Positions 27,205 to 36,458 of a DNA stretch of 64,000 bases are shown here, one piece after another. The first letter of the stretch is position 1. Each line of letters starts with the position of its first letter. A program made the translations under genes and the position numbers. The notes under the pieces were generated by a model. The model worked only from the letters and a program-made list of their open reading frames with translations, did no database searches and was not told where the DNA came from. The stretch is from Paenibacillus lautus NBRC 15380 (GTDB taxonomy: Bacteria; Bacillota; Bacilli; Paenibacillales; Paenibacillaceae): NCBI RefSeq assembly GCF_004000945.1, contig NZ_BIMF01000006.1, forward strand, positions 62,001-126,000, given 5' to 3'.

Positions 27205-27675
27205 TCATTTATCGTCCTCTTGACCCGTCCGTTCTTTCCCCTTCGCGGTTGCTGCGAACGATCTGGTCATGGACTTAATCAACTCCACTTTACGGTAGCG
27301 CATGGCCGACCAATCCTCATCGACAGCGATTTGCCGAACGGGCTCATAGCCTTCGTCAGCAAGAATTCCCGTAATGCTCTCCCGGCTGCAATCGGAGTTC
27401 TTGTAGGTCTTGGATGATTTCTTGGGATAACACAGCCACAGCAGGCCGTTGTCAGTCACGGAGCTGGCTGCGACCTTGGCTAACCGCTGCAATTCCTCAT
27501 TGCTTGTCCCGAAGGCTTGCACGAAATCGTAAGGTACTTGCTGAGGCTCCGTATGGACTTCCCCTTGCAGGGAGTTGATGACCTCATGATAAGCCTGTGG
27601 TGCGTTTAGCATCAGAACCGGCTGGCCGAGGTCTTTGAATTGCAGCTTTTTGACGGTTGGATGTGTCTCCAGCAT
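27205..27675 (-). CDS. Conserved protein of unknown function (DUF3052-like)
   Basis: A 156-residue soluble protein with LGQPVLMLNAPQAYHEVINSL near the N-terminus and LLWLCYPKKSSKTYKNSD in the middle. The pattern resembles the DUF3052 family. No catalytic motif is recognised. It begins 148 nt after the rlmN-type gene on the same strand. Confidence 0.6.
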   Translation of the reverse strand: MLETHPTVKKLQFKDLGQPVLMLNAPQAYHEVINSLQGEVHTEPQQVPYDFVQAFGTSNEELQRLAKVAASSVTDNGLLWLCYPKKSSKTYKNSDCSRESITGILADEGYEPVRQIAVDEDWSAMRYRKVELIKSMTRSFAATAKGKERTGQEDDK

Positions 27676-27824
27676 GTTTACGTTTCATCCCTCTCGATTC
27701 GATTTTTATATAGTACATTTTAGACTTCTTATGAAGAAGAGCATACCCATATGAATGGGTACGCCCTTGCAACCGGCCAATCCATACAGTGGATAAATCC
27801 CCCTGGGATTGCGCATTATTCTTG

Positions 27825-28886
27825 TTACTGCGCCTTCTTGATCTGCTTGCTGCGCAGCTGCCCGCAGGCGGCATCGATATCGGTTCCATGCTCCAGACGA
27901 ACGCTGCAGCTGATGCCCTGCTTTTTCAAGGTATCGTAAAAAGAGGTAATCGATTCTTTTGTGCTGCGCTGATACTGGCTGTGCTCATCCACCGGGTTGT
28001 ACGGAATGAGGTTCACATTCGCCAGATTGCGTCGCTCGCCAACAAGCTCTGCCAACTCGAGCGCATGCTCCCGCTGATCGTTCACATCCTTCAGCAGAAT
28101 ATACTCCAGGGTGATGCGGCGATTCGTTTTTTTCAGATAATAATCAATCGCTGCCATCAGCTTCTCGATCGGAATCGCTTTGTTAATCTTCATAATGCGG
28201 GTCCGAATCTCGTCATTCGGCGCATGCAGAGAGATGGCGAGATTTACTCCCAGATCGCTGTCCGCGAACTCGACGATTTTGTTAGCCAGCCCGCTGGTCG
28301 ATACCGTAATATGACGGGGACCGATGGCAAGCCCCTTATGATCCTTGATCACACGAATGAAATCCGACATGTTCTCATAGTTATCAAACGGCTCCCCGAT
28401 CCCCATCACCACGAGATGGCTGACCCGCTCGCTTTCGCCTTTTTGATCCAAGTGAAGCTGAACCTGCATGACCTGCTCTACAATTTCCGCTGCGGACAAA
28501 TCCCGGCTTTTCTTCAGCAAACCGCTGGCGCAGAAGCTGCAGCCGATGTTGCAGCCGACCTGGGTGGTCACGCAGACCGACAAACCGAATTTATGCCGCA
28601 TCAATACGGTCTCAATCAGGTTGCCGTCCACCAGCTTGAACAGGAACTTAACGGTTCCGTCCAGAGACTCCTGCTTGGTGTGCTCCTCCAGGGTCAGAAT
28701 CGTAAAATGCTCCGCGAGCAGCTGCAAGCATTCCGGATGCACATCCGTCATATCGGAAAAAGCGGTGACCCGCTTCCGATACAGCCATTCCCATACCTGT
28801 GTTGCCCGAAACTTTTTATGTCCACGCTCGCCAAGCCAAGCCGTCAACTGATCTAATGTTAATCCATAAATGGATGGTTTATTCAT
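27825..28886 (-). CDS. rlmN: RlmN-type radical SAM 23S rRNA (A2503) methyltransferase
   Basis: Methylates an adenine in the peptidyl-transferase region of 23S rRNA (and tRNA in some RlmN). The 353-residue protein has the radical-SAM cluster C112-x3-C116-x2-C119, [10 protein letters not shown], and the C-terminal catalytic cysteine in [12 protein letters not shown]. It lacks the GG insertion after the cluster seen in Bacillus RlmN (GLLKKSRD instead), so it may be a paralogue; similarity is clearly to RlmN and not to Cfr. Its ATG overlaps the stop of an 8-residue upstream ORF. Confidence 0.85.
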   Translation of the reverse strand: MNKPSIYGLTLDQLTAWLGERGHKKFRATQVWEWLYRKRVTAFSDMTDVHPECLQLLAEHFTILTLEEHTKQESLDGTVKFLFKLVDGNLIETVLMRHKFGLSVCVTTQVGCNIGCSFCASGLLKKSRDLSAAEIVEQVMQVQLHLDQKGESERVSHLVVMGIGEPFDNYENMSDFIRVIKDHKGLAIGPRHITVSTSGLANKIVEFADSDLGVNLAISLHAPNDEIRTRIMKINKAIPIEKLMAAIDYYLKKTNRRITLEYILLKDVNDQREHALELAELVGERRNLANVNLIPYNPVDEHSQYQRSTKESITSFYDTLKKQGISCSVRLEHGTDIDAACGQLRSKQIKKAQ

Positions 28887-28909
28887 TCATTGTTCCTCTT
28901 TCTATTCAT
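28883..28909 (-). CDS. Upstream [11 protein letters not shown] overlapping the rlmN start
   Basis: Eight codons with AAGGAG 6 nt before the ATG. The TGA overlaps the rlmN ATG (ATGA), and the rlmN ribosome site (GAGG) lies inside this ORF. The peptide contains R-K-R, which fits the +X+ stalling pattern. It could couple or regulate rlmN translation; a chance ORF is possible. Confidence 0.5.
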   Translation of the reverse strand: MNRKRNNE

Positions 28910-28993
28910 AGTCCACTCCTTATTGTCCCAAAATTCCGAAGCGAACACAAGGGGAGTTATAGGCAATTCACGCTTCTAGTACGTAAAACAGGA

Positions 28994-29022
28994 TTGACAT
29001 ATCCAATAAATACCTTTATCTT
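28994..29022 (+). promoter_or_regulatory. Promoter of the flavin monooxygenase-tetR operon
   Basis: TTGACA (28994-28999), a 17-nt spacer and TATCTT (29017-29022), followed at 6 nt by operator 1. The 310 nt between rlmN and the monooxygenase hold this promoter, two operators and an untranslated leader of about 170 nt. Confidence 0.7.
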
Positions 29023-29027
29023 ATCAT

Positions 29028-29046
29028 TGACTGACTTAATCAATCA
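29028..29046. promoter_or_regulatory. TetR-type operator 1
   Basis: TGACTGACTTAATCAATCA is an imperfect palindrome (TGAYTGAYT-N-ARTCARTCA) placed at the expected transcription start. Confidence 0.75.
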
Positions 29047-29161
29047 TAAATATAAATAACAGAAGGGAGACATCGGCTCGATCTTCAACGAAGTTCACCG
29101 CTATTAGTCCTGCCCCTGTATTCCAAGTTTGAATTTCAGAAGGAGTTTTTGTGTTTGTTAT

Positions 29162-29180
29162 TGACTGACTAAATCAATCT
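29162..29180. promoter_or_regulatory. TetR-type operator 2
   Basis: TGACTGACTAAATCAATCT repeats operator 1 with two differences, 134 nt downstream and just before the GGAGG site of the monooxygenase gene. A bound repressor here would act as a roadblock or support looping. Confidence 0.75.
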
Positions 29181-29197
29181 ATATTGGAGGTCTTCGA

Positions 29198-30679
29198 ATG
29201 AAAACAAAAGGCAAAGCGCTCATTCTAGGTGGAGGCATAGCCGGACTATTCGCTGCAACCGTGTTATCCAAGCATTATGAAGAGGTGATCATTACGGATC
29301 GTGATGAGTTTCCGGCAGGACCGGAAACTCGGGCAGGTACGCCGCAGGCCTATCATCCGCACCGTTTCCTTGAGCGCGGCAAGATGATCGTTGAACGTTG
29401 GTTCCCTGGCATAACCGAGGAATTGCTTCAGCAAGGGGCTCATTCCCGAGGGCTGAAATCCGTTAAAATGACCAACCGCTTCGGCACGCTGGAACTGCCC
29501 GATGAGCCCAATGCGGGATGCAGCCGATCCCTGCTGGAGTGGACACTGCGCAGCAGAGTGGCCAAACTGCCCAACATTACTCTCTTACCGAAACGGACGG
29601 CGCAACAATTGCTGTTTGACCCCGACAAGAATGCCGTTACCGGCGTTGTGTTCCGGGACAGAAGCGTCAAGGAGCCGGCGCTCCTTCATATGAATGCGGA
29701 TATCGTCGTGGATGCAAGCGGGCGTGGGTCCAAGCTCGCTGATTGGCTGCAGAACCTCGGTTATGCGATACCGAAGGCAGAAAGGCTGCACATATCTCTC
29801 GGTTACAGCACGCGCCACTATAGAGTTCCGGAGGAAATTCAGGCTGTGTGGAGTACCATCCTGAATGAAGGAGATCCCTCCCTTGGTATCGGTACGGCCG
29901 TATTCAATCCGATCGAGAACCAGATCGCGGAGGTGGTTCTGTACCGCGCGGGAGGAGCTTCCTATCCGACAACCGACCATCAGCTGTACGACCAGGAAGC
30001 ACAAAATCTATTCGGTACCGCCATGGGAGATTTGCTTCAGCAGCTCGAACCGGTCTCAAGCCCGCGGGGCTACCGGATCGAGGAATGTGTGAGACAGCAT
30101 TTTGAGCAGATGGAGGATTGGCCTTCCGGTCTGCTGGTGCTTGGCGATGCCTTCTGCAGCTTCGATCCGATATTCGGCCAGGGCATGACGGTGGCGGCCA
30201 TCCAAGCAGATACGCTGGATCAATGCTTGCAATCGATGCAGAATGGAGTCCTGCTTGAGGAGGGATTCGAACGCTTCGCCCTTCTAAAGATTCAATCCGC
30301 CATGGAGCCTGCATGGTGGCTTAGCGCAGCTGCGGATCTCAGATGGCCGGGCGTGACATACGAAGGCCACCTGTCCGCCCAAGGGTTCTCTTTTGCCCAG
30401 AGCCTATTCGACATATGCCAGGAACTGGCTTACAGCCATCACGATATGGCCGTATTCGAACAGTACATGATGGTAACGGGTCTTTTTGCCTCGCCGCAGG
30501 CTTTGTTTAATGCAGAGTATATCACCTCGCTTGTGAATGCGGACCCATCGGGAAAAGGTAAAGCTTGGCTCCATCAAGTATTACAGGAGGCAAATTTGCC
30601 GCTGGAGGAATTACTCGCGCGGATCATCCCGGTCTTTAATAACGAATTCCTGCCCTTATCCATGGGATTGCCCGAATAA
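29198..30679 (+). CDS. FAD-dependent monooxygenase/hydroxylase-like protein
   Basis: A 493-residue flavoprotein of the PHBH/geranylgeranyl-reductase type. FAD motif GGGIAGLFAATVLSKH at about 12-27; DASGRGS near 178; and the second FAD motif LVLGDAFCSFDPIFGQGMTVAAIQA near 315-340. The substrate is unknown. TTGGAGG lies 7 nt before the ATG. It shares an operon with the TetR gene 57 nt downstream. Confidence 0.85.
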   Translation: MKTKGKALILGGGIAGLFAATVLSKHYEEVIITDRDEFPAGPETRAGTPQAYHPHRFLERGKMIVERWFPGITEELLQQGAHSRGLKSVKMTNRFGTLELPDEPNAGCSRSLLEWTLRSRVAKLPNITLLPKRTAQQLLFDPDKNAVTGVVFRDRSVKEPALLHMNADIVVDASGRGSKLADWLQNLGYAIPKAERLHISLGYSTRHYRVPEEIQAVWSTILNEGDPSLGIGTAVFNPIENQIAEVVLYRAGGASYPTTDHQLYDQEAQNLFGTAMGDLLQQLEPVSSPRGYRIEECVRQHFEQMEDWPSGLLVLGDAFCSFDPIFGQGMTVAAIQADTLDQCLQSMQNGVLLEEGFERFALLKIQSAMEPAWWLSAAADLRWPGVTYEGHLSAQGFSFAQSLFDICQELAYSHHDMAVFEQYMMVTGLFASPQALFNAEYITSLVNADPSGKGKAWLHQVLQEANLPLEELLARIIPVFNNEFLPLSMGLPE

Positions 30680-30736
30680 ATCAAATGCGTTATTGTTGAT
30701 ATCAGCAAGAGAATACCATGATGAGGGATGGACGCA

Positions 30737-31333
30737 ATGGCCCCGCTAAACGAAGAACAATTGCATCAAATACGCGACGAACGAAAAGAACAAATCATGC
30801 AAGCTGCCATCAAAGTATTTTCTAGAAGAGGTATTTTCGGAACCAAAATGAGCATGATCGCCAGCGAAGCCGGAGTCAGCCATGGACTTCTCTATCATTA
30901 CTTTAAATCCAAGGACGAGTTGTTCATCACGCTCGTTCAATGGTCGATGGAGGAGGCACGGCTGGCGCTCTCCGACATCTATAACGTGCCCGGTACCCCT
31001 CTTGAGAAAATTACATTGCTAACCTCCTTGATTCTCCAAGAGGACGATAATTCGCACTTTATGCTGATTCAGCAAGCACGTACCTCAGATGGCGTGCCCG
31101 AAGAGGCCAAGCGGATTATCGAGAACTATTCCATCCATGCCTTCGTTGACCAGCTGATGCCGCTGTTCGAAGCAGGGCAGGACGCCGGAGAGATCGCGGC
31201 TGGCGATCTGAGAGAGCTGGTGGCCTGTTATTTATCCGTGTTATCGGGATTAATGACACTGAAATCCCAAGGGGATCCGAGCTATACGCCCCCTAAGGCG
31301 GAGCTGCTGCTGCGACTGCTTACGAACGGATAA
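30737..31333 (+). CDS. TetR-family repressor
   Basis: A 198-residue regulator with an N-terminal helix-turn-helix (MSMIASEAGVSHGLLYHYFKSKDELF, about 33-58) and a C-terminal ligand domain. The ATG at 30737 is preferred over 30728 because GAGGG would abut the latter. It likely binds the two 19-bp sites upstream of the operon and represses its own expression. Confidence 0.85.
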   Translation: MAPLNEEQLHQIRDERKEQIMQAAIKVFSRRGIFGTKMSMIASEAGVSHGLLYHYFKSKDELFITLVQWSMEEARLALSDIYNVPGTPLEKITLLTSLILQEDDNSHFMLIQQARTSDGVPEEAKRIIENYSIHAFVDQLMPLFEAGQDAGEIAAGDLRELVACYLSVLSGLMTLKSQGDPSYTPPKAELLLRLLTNG

Positions 31334-31348
31334 GGATCATAACGCAAA

Positions 31349-31412
31349 CCAAACACACCTCCCATGAAACCACCCGGATTATTTCCGTACATTTCATAAG
31401 AGGTGTGTTTTT
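31349..31412. terminator. Terminator between tetR and the phosphoesterase gene
   Basis: AAACACACCTC pairs with GAGGTGTGTTTTT across a 38-nt loop. It is placed between convergent genes and can serve both. Confidence 0.6.
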
Positions 31413-31426
31413 ACTATTGTCGTATA

Positions 31427-32389
31427 TCAGAGGGATGCACCGGGTTCATGCTTCTCCTGCTCCCGTATCTGCGAACCGTCGCTCAGCGTAATCCAAGTGT
31501 CGAACTGCCGCTGTCCTTCATGCAGGCGAATCACCCTCGCACCACGGAGCATGCCTTCCCGGCCATATGTGCCATAACCGGTAGCTCTGCCGTAACAGAG
31601 ACGAATGCCGTGCAATTCACCCCAGTAATCATTGATATGATCATGTCCAGCGAACGTGCCCATCACATCGCCCCGCTCCAGCATGGCCGCGAACAGTCCG
31701 GTATTCACTTCGGGACAGCACACCCTCTCGAACTTGCTCCCGTAGCACGTTCTCCGTTCCCAGACTTCATGATACTCCGGCAGAGGGATATGGAAAAAAG
31801 CCAATGCGGGCAGCGGATTCCCTTCAAACTTGGCGCTGTAAGCCAAGGACGCCATTTCATACCAGCGGATCTGATCGCGCCGAATCCAATCGTACCCCTG
31901 AACAGCAGGATGTTCGGACTCTCTCCCTGAATCGAAGAAATACAGAACGGCCGCCGTGTCTTTCCCATGACTGTCGTATAAAGGAATCGTATAATTACCA
32001 ACGCCGTGAAGTTCCGGCGAGCCGTGCTCTGCACAGTTGTAGGTGTGCTGCAGGGCTGCATTCATAAGTTCTTCACGCGTGACGTCCCCTTCCGTATCAT
32101 GATTCCCGAATACGAAGGCCCAGCGTATTCCGCGTGACTCCACCGTCTTGACAACATCCTTGAAAGCCTGCACCGGATCCTGGCACCTTTTCCAGCCGGG
32201 ATCAGCTTCCCCGGAATAAATAAGATCGCCCGTAAATACCACCAGATCAGGCTGCTCCAGGTCCAGCACCGTTTCCATACAGCGCCGGCTCATCTGGTCC
32301 TCCGGTTCCCCATTCTTCCAATGAATATCTGTGAACTGCACAATATTGAAGGTATGATCGTCTCCGAATCGAAGAGTTGGCTTCAACAT
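31427..32389 (-). CDS. Calcineurin-like metallophosphoesterase
   Basis: A 320-residue phosphoesterase with the full motif series: FTDIHW (D-x-H), FTGDLIYSG (GD), FGNHDTEG (GNHD), then a histidine in FFHIPLPEYHE and GHDHIND (GHxH-like). No signal peptide, so it is cytoplasmic. It resembles the Dcr2/YkoQ-type phosphodiesterases. Divergent from a DeoR-EamA-phosphatase operon with which it shares a 188-nt control region. Confidence 0.87.
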   Translation of the reverse strand: MLKPTLRFGDDHTFNIVQFTDIHWKNGEPEDQMSRRCMETVLDLEQPDLVVFTGDLIYSGEADPGWKRCQDPVQAFKDVVKTVESRGIRWAFVFGNHDTEGDVTREELMNAALQHTYNCAEHGSPELHGVGNYTIPLYDSHGKDTAAVLYFFDSGRESEHPAVQGYDWIRRDQIRWYEMASLAYSAKFEGNPLPALAFFHIPLPEYHEVWERRTCYGSKFERVCCPEVNTGLFAAMLERGDVMGTFAGHDHINDYWGELHGIRLCYGRATGYGTYGREGMLRGARVIRLHEGQRQFDTWITLSDGSQIREQEKHEPGASL

Positions 32390-32487
32390 AACCGTCTCCT
32401 TTACATGGACATGTGGTTTTTTAATGGATTGTTGTGATTTTATGTGTATATTAGAGGAGGAAACGCCGAAAAGTCAATGATTTTTCG

Positions 32488-32516
32488 TTGACAATATCGT
32501 TTTGTCAGCCTAATAT
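32488..32516 (+). promoter_or_regulatory. Promoter with internal dyad upstream of the deoR operon
   Basis: A perfect TTGACA (32488-32493), a 17-nt spacer and TAATAT (32511-32516). The dyad TGACAA/TTGTCA (32489-32507) overlaps the -35 and spacer and is a likely autoregulatory operator for the DeoR protein. Confidence 0.75.
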
Positions 32517-32577
32517 AAGATCAAATCCACATCTTCGGTCAACATCAGTCATATACAATATTGAGGTGAATGAATTT

Positions 32578-33351
32578 ATGTCTGTAACCTATGAGGAACG
32601 CAGGGGGAAGATCTTAAATCAATTGGAGCTTGAAGGCAAGGTGAAGGTCCACACCCTTGCGGAGCAGCTGGAGGTATCCGCGGAAACAATCCGGAGGGAT
32701 TTGGACCGGTTAGAGAAAGAAGGCAGGCTGCGCAAAGTTTACGGCGGCGCCGTCAAATCGCGTTCCGGGCATATCGAGCCGTCCTTCACCAGCCGTTCCC
32801 AGACCTGCACAGAGGAAAAGGCCGCGATCGGTAAACTCGCCGCTTCTCTAGTCAAGGAAGGGGAGACCATTCTGCTGGATAACGGAACCACCACGATTGA
32901 AGTTATGCGTTATCTGAAGGACCGGTCTGATGTCACGGTCATCACCCATTCGCTGCCTATCCTGAATCTGGCAATGGAGATTTTTCAGGGAAAGATTATT
33001 TATATCGGCGGGGATATGGACCGGACCAAACAAGCCGCTACAGGTCCTCTGACCGAATTGCTGCTGGAACAGTTCAAGGTTAATAAAGCGTTTATCTCGG
33101 TCGGCGGTATTTCATTAACCGATGGCATTACCGATTATGATCTGGATGAGGCCTACATATCGCGAAAAATGCTGGAGCGTTCGGAGGAAGGCATCGTTCT
33201 TGCCGATCATACGAAGCTCGGGGTAACTACGTTCTCGAAGCTCGCCAAACTGGAGGACATCTCCATGGTTATCACAGATCCGGGCTGTTCACAGGAATGG
33301 GTGGATAATCTGTCCGCCCGCAGCATTGAAGTCCTTATCGGACATTTCTGA
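32578..33351 (+). CDS. DeoR/GlpR-family regulator
   Basis: A 257-residue repressor with an N-terminal winged helix (RRGKILNQLELEGKVKVHTLAEQLEVSAETIRRDLDRLEKEGRLRKVYGGA in pieces) and a C-terminal DeoRC sensor with DNGTTT and VGGISL. ATG 32578 follows TTGAGGTG. The effector is probably a phosphorylated sugar or polyol, as in the family. Its stop overlaps the next gene by one base. Confidence 0.9.
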   Translation: MSVTYEERRGKILNQLELEGKVKVHTLAEQLEVSAETIRRDLDRLEKEGRLRKVYGGAVKSRSGHIEPSFTSRSQTCTEEKAAIGKLAASLVKEGETILLDNGTTTIEVMRYLKDRSDVTVITHSLPILNLAMEIFQGKIIYIGGDMDRTKQAATGPLTELLLEQFKVNKAFISVGGISLTDGITDYDLDEAYISRKMLERSEEGIVLADHTKLGVTTFSKLAKLEDISMVITDPGCSQEWVDNLSARSIEVLIGHF

Positions 33352-34202
33352 TGGAGCTGCTATCACTGCTGCTGGTGCTGTCTTCCGGTCTGACCCATGC
33401 CCTGTGGAATCTGTTCACGAAGCGAAGCATTCATAAATCGGTGTTTCTGTGGTGCATCCATTCTGTCACCTTAATCCTCCTGATGCCTAATTTTCTCATG
33501 GAGATGTCAGGGCTGAAGCTGGAACCGCATATTTACGGACTTATGCTTCTGTCCATGACCATCCAGGGCTTCTATATCACGCTGCTCTCCAAAGCCTATA
33601 CTCATGGCGATATGTCCCAGGTATACCCGTTTATGCGAGGGCTCGGCGCCATGCTGACTTCGCTGTGCAGTCTCGTGTTGTTCCATGAGCATCTAAGTGC
33701 AGCAGGCTATATGGGCCTGAGCATCATTATCTTTTCGTTGTTTGCTTTATCGGGTTTGAGATTCAGAGGCCCTTCCAGCCTGAACCCCAAAGCCTTGATC
33801 TATGCTTGCCTGGTCGGACTTTGCATTTCCGGATATACGCTGACCGACAAAGCCGTTCTGGATGCGGGGGTCTCCCCTATCGCGCTAATCCAATTATCCA
33901 ATATCAGTTATTTCATCGCTCTGATCGTTCCCGTGATTCTGTCCAGACAGCTGAAACAGGAATGGTCGGTGAACTGGCGCACGATTCTGCTGGGCTCCAT
34001 CCTGGCACCGGGTTCTTACTTGCTATTCCTGTTCGCCATGCGGCTCACTCCGCTTGCCCACATCGCGCCGGTCCGTGAAATTAGCACGGTATTCGGCACC
34101 ATACTCGGCATCATCGTTCTGCGTGAGCAGCAAGGCTGGCGGCGAATCATTATGTCCGTGCTCATCACGCTAGGTATCATGACCATAGCCTTATGGGGAT
34201 AG
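33351..34202 (+). CDS. EamA/DMT-family membrane transporter
   Basis: A 283-residue protein with ten predicted membrane helices in two repeats; the second repeat carries PVREISTVFGTILGIIVLRE, typical of EamA. It may move a metabolite linked to the neighbouring phosphatases. Start ATG overlaps the deoR stop by one base. Confidence 0.88.
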   Translation: MELLSLLLVLSSGLTHALWNLFTKRSIHKSVFLWCIHSVTLILLMPNFLMEMSGLKLEPHIYGLMLLSMTIQGFYITLLSKAYTHGDMSQVYPFMRGLGAMLTSLCSLVLFHEHLSAAGYMGLSIIIFSLFALSGLRFRGPSSLNPKALIYACLVGLCISGYTLTDKAVLDAGVSPIALIQLSNISYFIALIVPVILSRQLKQEWSVNWRTILLGSILAPGSYLLFLFAMRLTPLAHIAPVREISTVFGTILGIIVLREQQGWRRIIMSVLITLGIMTIALWG

Positions 34203-34306
34203 AAATCGCCATCCCATGTAAGCAATCCTGTACACATTTTGCATAATCGTCTTATTCAGCTTCAATGCATAGAGATCAAATGGTTCTTACCGAGGAGGAT
34301 GTATCG

Positions 34307-35110
34307 ATGGCTAAACGTGTCGTTATTCTTGGAATTGATGGAGCAGGCAGGTTCGTTCAAGAAGCGGACGCACCGCATCTTCACGCCCTGCTGCAAGCAG
34401 GAGCATACTCGTACGATGCTCAGACGGTGTTTCCCAGCATCAGCGCTGAATGTTGGGGCTCGTTGTTATATGGCGTAAACCCGGACCAACACGGTCTTGA
34501 TAATGACCGGGCGATTCACCAGCATATTCCGGAGAGCTTCCCCTATGCGTCACTATTCAAGCTGGCCCGCCAGCAATGGCCGGACGCTCCCCTGTCTGCA
34601 TTCAGCTGCTGGGAACCGATCAACACAGGAATCATTGAGAATACGATCAACGTTCATATGGAATCCAAACCGGACCCCGAGCTGACGGAAGCCATTGTCG
34701 ATTATATTCATCAGCAGCCCGATTTCAAACTGATGTTCATTCAGTTGGATCACCCCGACGGTGCGGGCCACAAGTACGGATTCGGTACCGATAAACAGCT
34801 GGAGCAGATTGCCGTTACGGATAAGTACGTAGGTATGATTGTCAAGGCATTGGATGATCAGCAGCTGCTGGAAGACACCTGGATCATCACGGTCACGGAC
34901 CATGGCGGCGGAGGCGCTCATCCTAATGACCACGGCAGCGACCACCCGATGGACATGACCATCACCTGGGGGATTACGGGGCCGGGCGTAAAACCCGGCC
35001 TTCTCGATGCACCGATCAGCATCATGGACACGGCGGCCGTCATCGGTCATGTGCTGGGGCTGCGCGCACCGGATTGCTGGGAAGGAAAGATACCTGACGG
35101 AATATTCTAA
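34307..35110 (+). CDS. Alkaline-phosphatase-superfamily phosphodiesterase
   Basis: A 267-residue metalloenzyme of the type I phosphodiesterase/nucleotide pyrophosphatase fold. The N-terminal metal aspartate lies in VVILGIDGAG; the nucleophile is probably in FPSISAECWGSLL; further metal ligands are in QLDHPDGAGHKYG and VTDHGGGGAHPNDHGSDHPMD. No signal peptide. ATG 34307 follows GAGGAGG. It is the third gene after deoR and eamA, separated by 104 nt. Confidence 0.82.
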   Translation: MAKRVVILGIDGAGRFVQEADAPHLHALLQAGAYSYDAQTVFPSISAECWGSLLYGVNPDQHGLDNDRAIHQHIPESFPYASLFKLARQQWPDAPLSAFSCWEPINTGIIENTINVHMESKPDPELTEAIVDYIHQQPDFKLMFIQLDHPDGAGHKYGFGTDKQLEQIAVTDKYVGMIVKALDDQQLLEDTWIITVTDHGGGGAHPNDHGSDHPMDMTITWGITGPGVKPGLLDAPISIMDTAAVIGHVLGLRAPDCWEGKIPDGIF

Positions 35111-35200
35111 TCCGGAAATCCGAGTTATGGCAAAAGCCCGTTCCAATTGTTGAATCACTTTCACTTACCTATCCAATATACTTTCTGAGAGCATAAAAAA

Positions 35201-35222
35201 AGCCGGCGATTACACGCCGGCT
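35201..35222. terminator. Bidirectional terminator overlapping a coding end
   Basis: AGCCGGCG and CGCCGGCT form an 8-bp stem with A7 on one side and TTTT on the other. The TAA of the minus-strand hydrolase lies in the loop, so half of the stem is coding. Confidence 0.85.
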
Positions 35223-35740
35223 TTTGTCGTTAAGACGATCTCTTCCGTTGTTTTTAGGTCAGCAAACCATCTCAGGGTAGCATTCACATGATCTATGATC
35301 TGCTGCGCGGTTAACACTGAATTGTTCCAGGTGCTGTGGGCATCCGTCACCAGCGTGACATCATAGCCCAAACTGGACGCTCTCCTGCACGTGGTATCTA
35401 CACATAACTCACTCTGCATACCCGCCAGAATGACATGTTCGATGCCCTTTCGTTTCAGTTCTTCCTCAAGCGTTGTATTAAAGAATGAATCCGGTCTAGT
35501 CTTCTGAATGATGGTATCCGACATCGCAGGCGCAATCTCGCGGTTAATCTTCCACGCCTCCGACCCTGCCTTCAAACCTTCGTCATTATGTTGTATGTAA
35601 AAGACAGGAATGCCGCCGCTTCTGGCTTTTGCGATCAGCTGCTTGAGATTGTGGAGCAATCGATCCCCTTCAAACACCGGATCATTCTCTTGAAACATCT
35701 CATTCTGCACATCAATGACCAATAGCGCACTCTTCTTCAA
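35210..35740 (-). CDS. Isochorismatase-like cysteine hydrolase
   Basis: A 176-residue hydrolase with the catalytic triad pattern of the family: D10 in VIDVQNEMF, K80 in IIQKTRPDSF and C113 in QSELCVDTTCR. Related enzymes act on nicotinamide, N-carbamoyl compounds or similar amides; the substrate is unknown. The start is TTG 35740 with AGGAGGG upstream. Confidence 0.88.
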   Translation of the reverse strand: MKKSALLVIDVQNEMFQENDPVFEGDRLLHNLKQLIAKARSGGIPVFYIQHNDEGLKAGSEAWKINREIAPAMSDTIIQKTRPDSFFNTTLEEELKRKGIEHVILAGMQSELCVDTTCRRASSLGYDVTLVTDAHSTWNNSVLTAQQIIDHVNATLRWFADLKTTEEIVLTTKAGV

Positions 35741-35943
35741 CTACAACACCCTCCTGTACGATCAATTTACTCATCGACTTTATTATAGAACGAACGTTCC
35801 TGTTATGTATATGGAAATTTAAATCTCTCACCAAAAAATAGACCCACTCCACGCAAAAAAGGAATCCCTCTCTTAGGACTCCTCTTCGTCTCCTTCAGCT
35901 CCCCATCGTAAAGCCCATAAAAAGCAGCCAAGGCAACCTTCAG

Positions 35944-36423
35944 CTACTCTTCCTCGACGATAACCCCCGGGGTTGCCGACTTTTTCTTTACATTATACTG
36001 ATGAAGCTTCCTCATCGTCTTGTAAAGTTGCTGCAACTCCTGTTCATCCAGAACGTCGAACATAGAGGTTTGGAAATCCGACAGCAGCGGGATAATCTCT
36101 TCCAGCAAGGCCTGTCCCTTATCGGTTAGCGAGATATACTTTACCTTCCAATCCTGCTTGCGGACAATCAGTCCCAGCTTCTCCAGTCGTTTCACCATAT
36201 GGGAAACACCGCCGCCGCTAATGGAAAGATATTCGGCCAGCTCCTGCTGTGACAAAGGTTGGTGCGCGAAGACCTGGATCAAAACGTCGAATTGGGCAAC
36301 CGTGATGCAAAATGGCTGTAAGAACTCATTCGAGAGGTGACTGCCGATCTGTTGAAAACGGGTAATCCGAATCCAGGACAGCATGGCTAATCGGTTCTCC
36401 TGATGAAATCCCAATTGTTTCAT
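35944..36423 (-). CDS. MarR-family regulator
   Basis: A 159-residue winged-helix regulator (LSQQELAEYLSISGGGVSHMVKRLEKLGLIVRK, about 54-88). GGGAGG precedes the ATG. Its own promoter carries a palindrome in the spacer, so autorepression is likely. The 200 nt between it and the hydrolase gene to the left show no other gene. Confidence 0.9.
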   Translation of the reverse strand: MKQLGFHQENRLAMLSWIRITRFQQIGSHLSNEFLQPFCITVAQFDVLIQVFAHQPLSQQELAEYLSISGGGVSHMVKRLEKLGLIVRKQDWKVKYISLTDKGQALLEEIIPLLSDFQTSMFDVLDEQELQQLYKTMRKLHQYNVKKKSATPGVIVEEE

Positions 36424-36458
36424 TGACTCCCTTCACCTCCCCTACCTTAATCACAGTC

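Noticed and set aside
27825..28886. Cfr-type resistance methyltransferase
   Set aside because: Residues around the radical-SAM cluster and the whole length follow RlmN more closely than Cfr.
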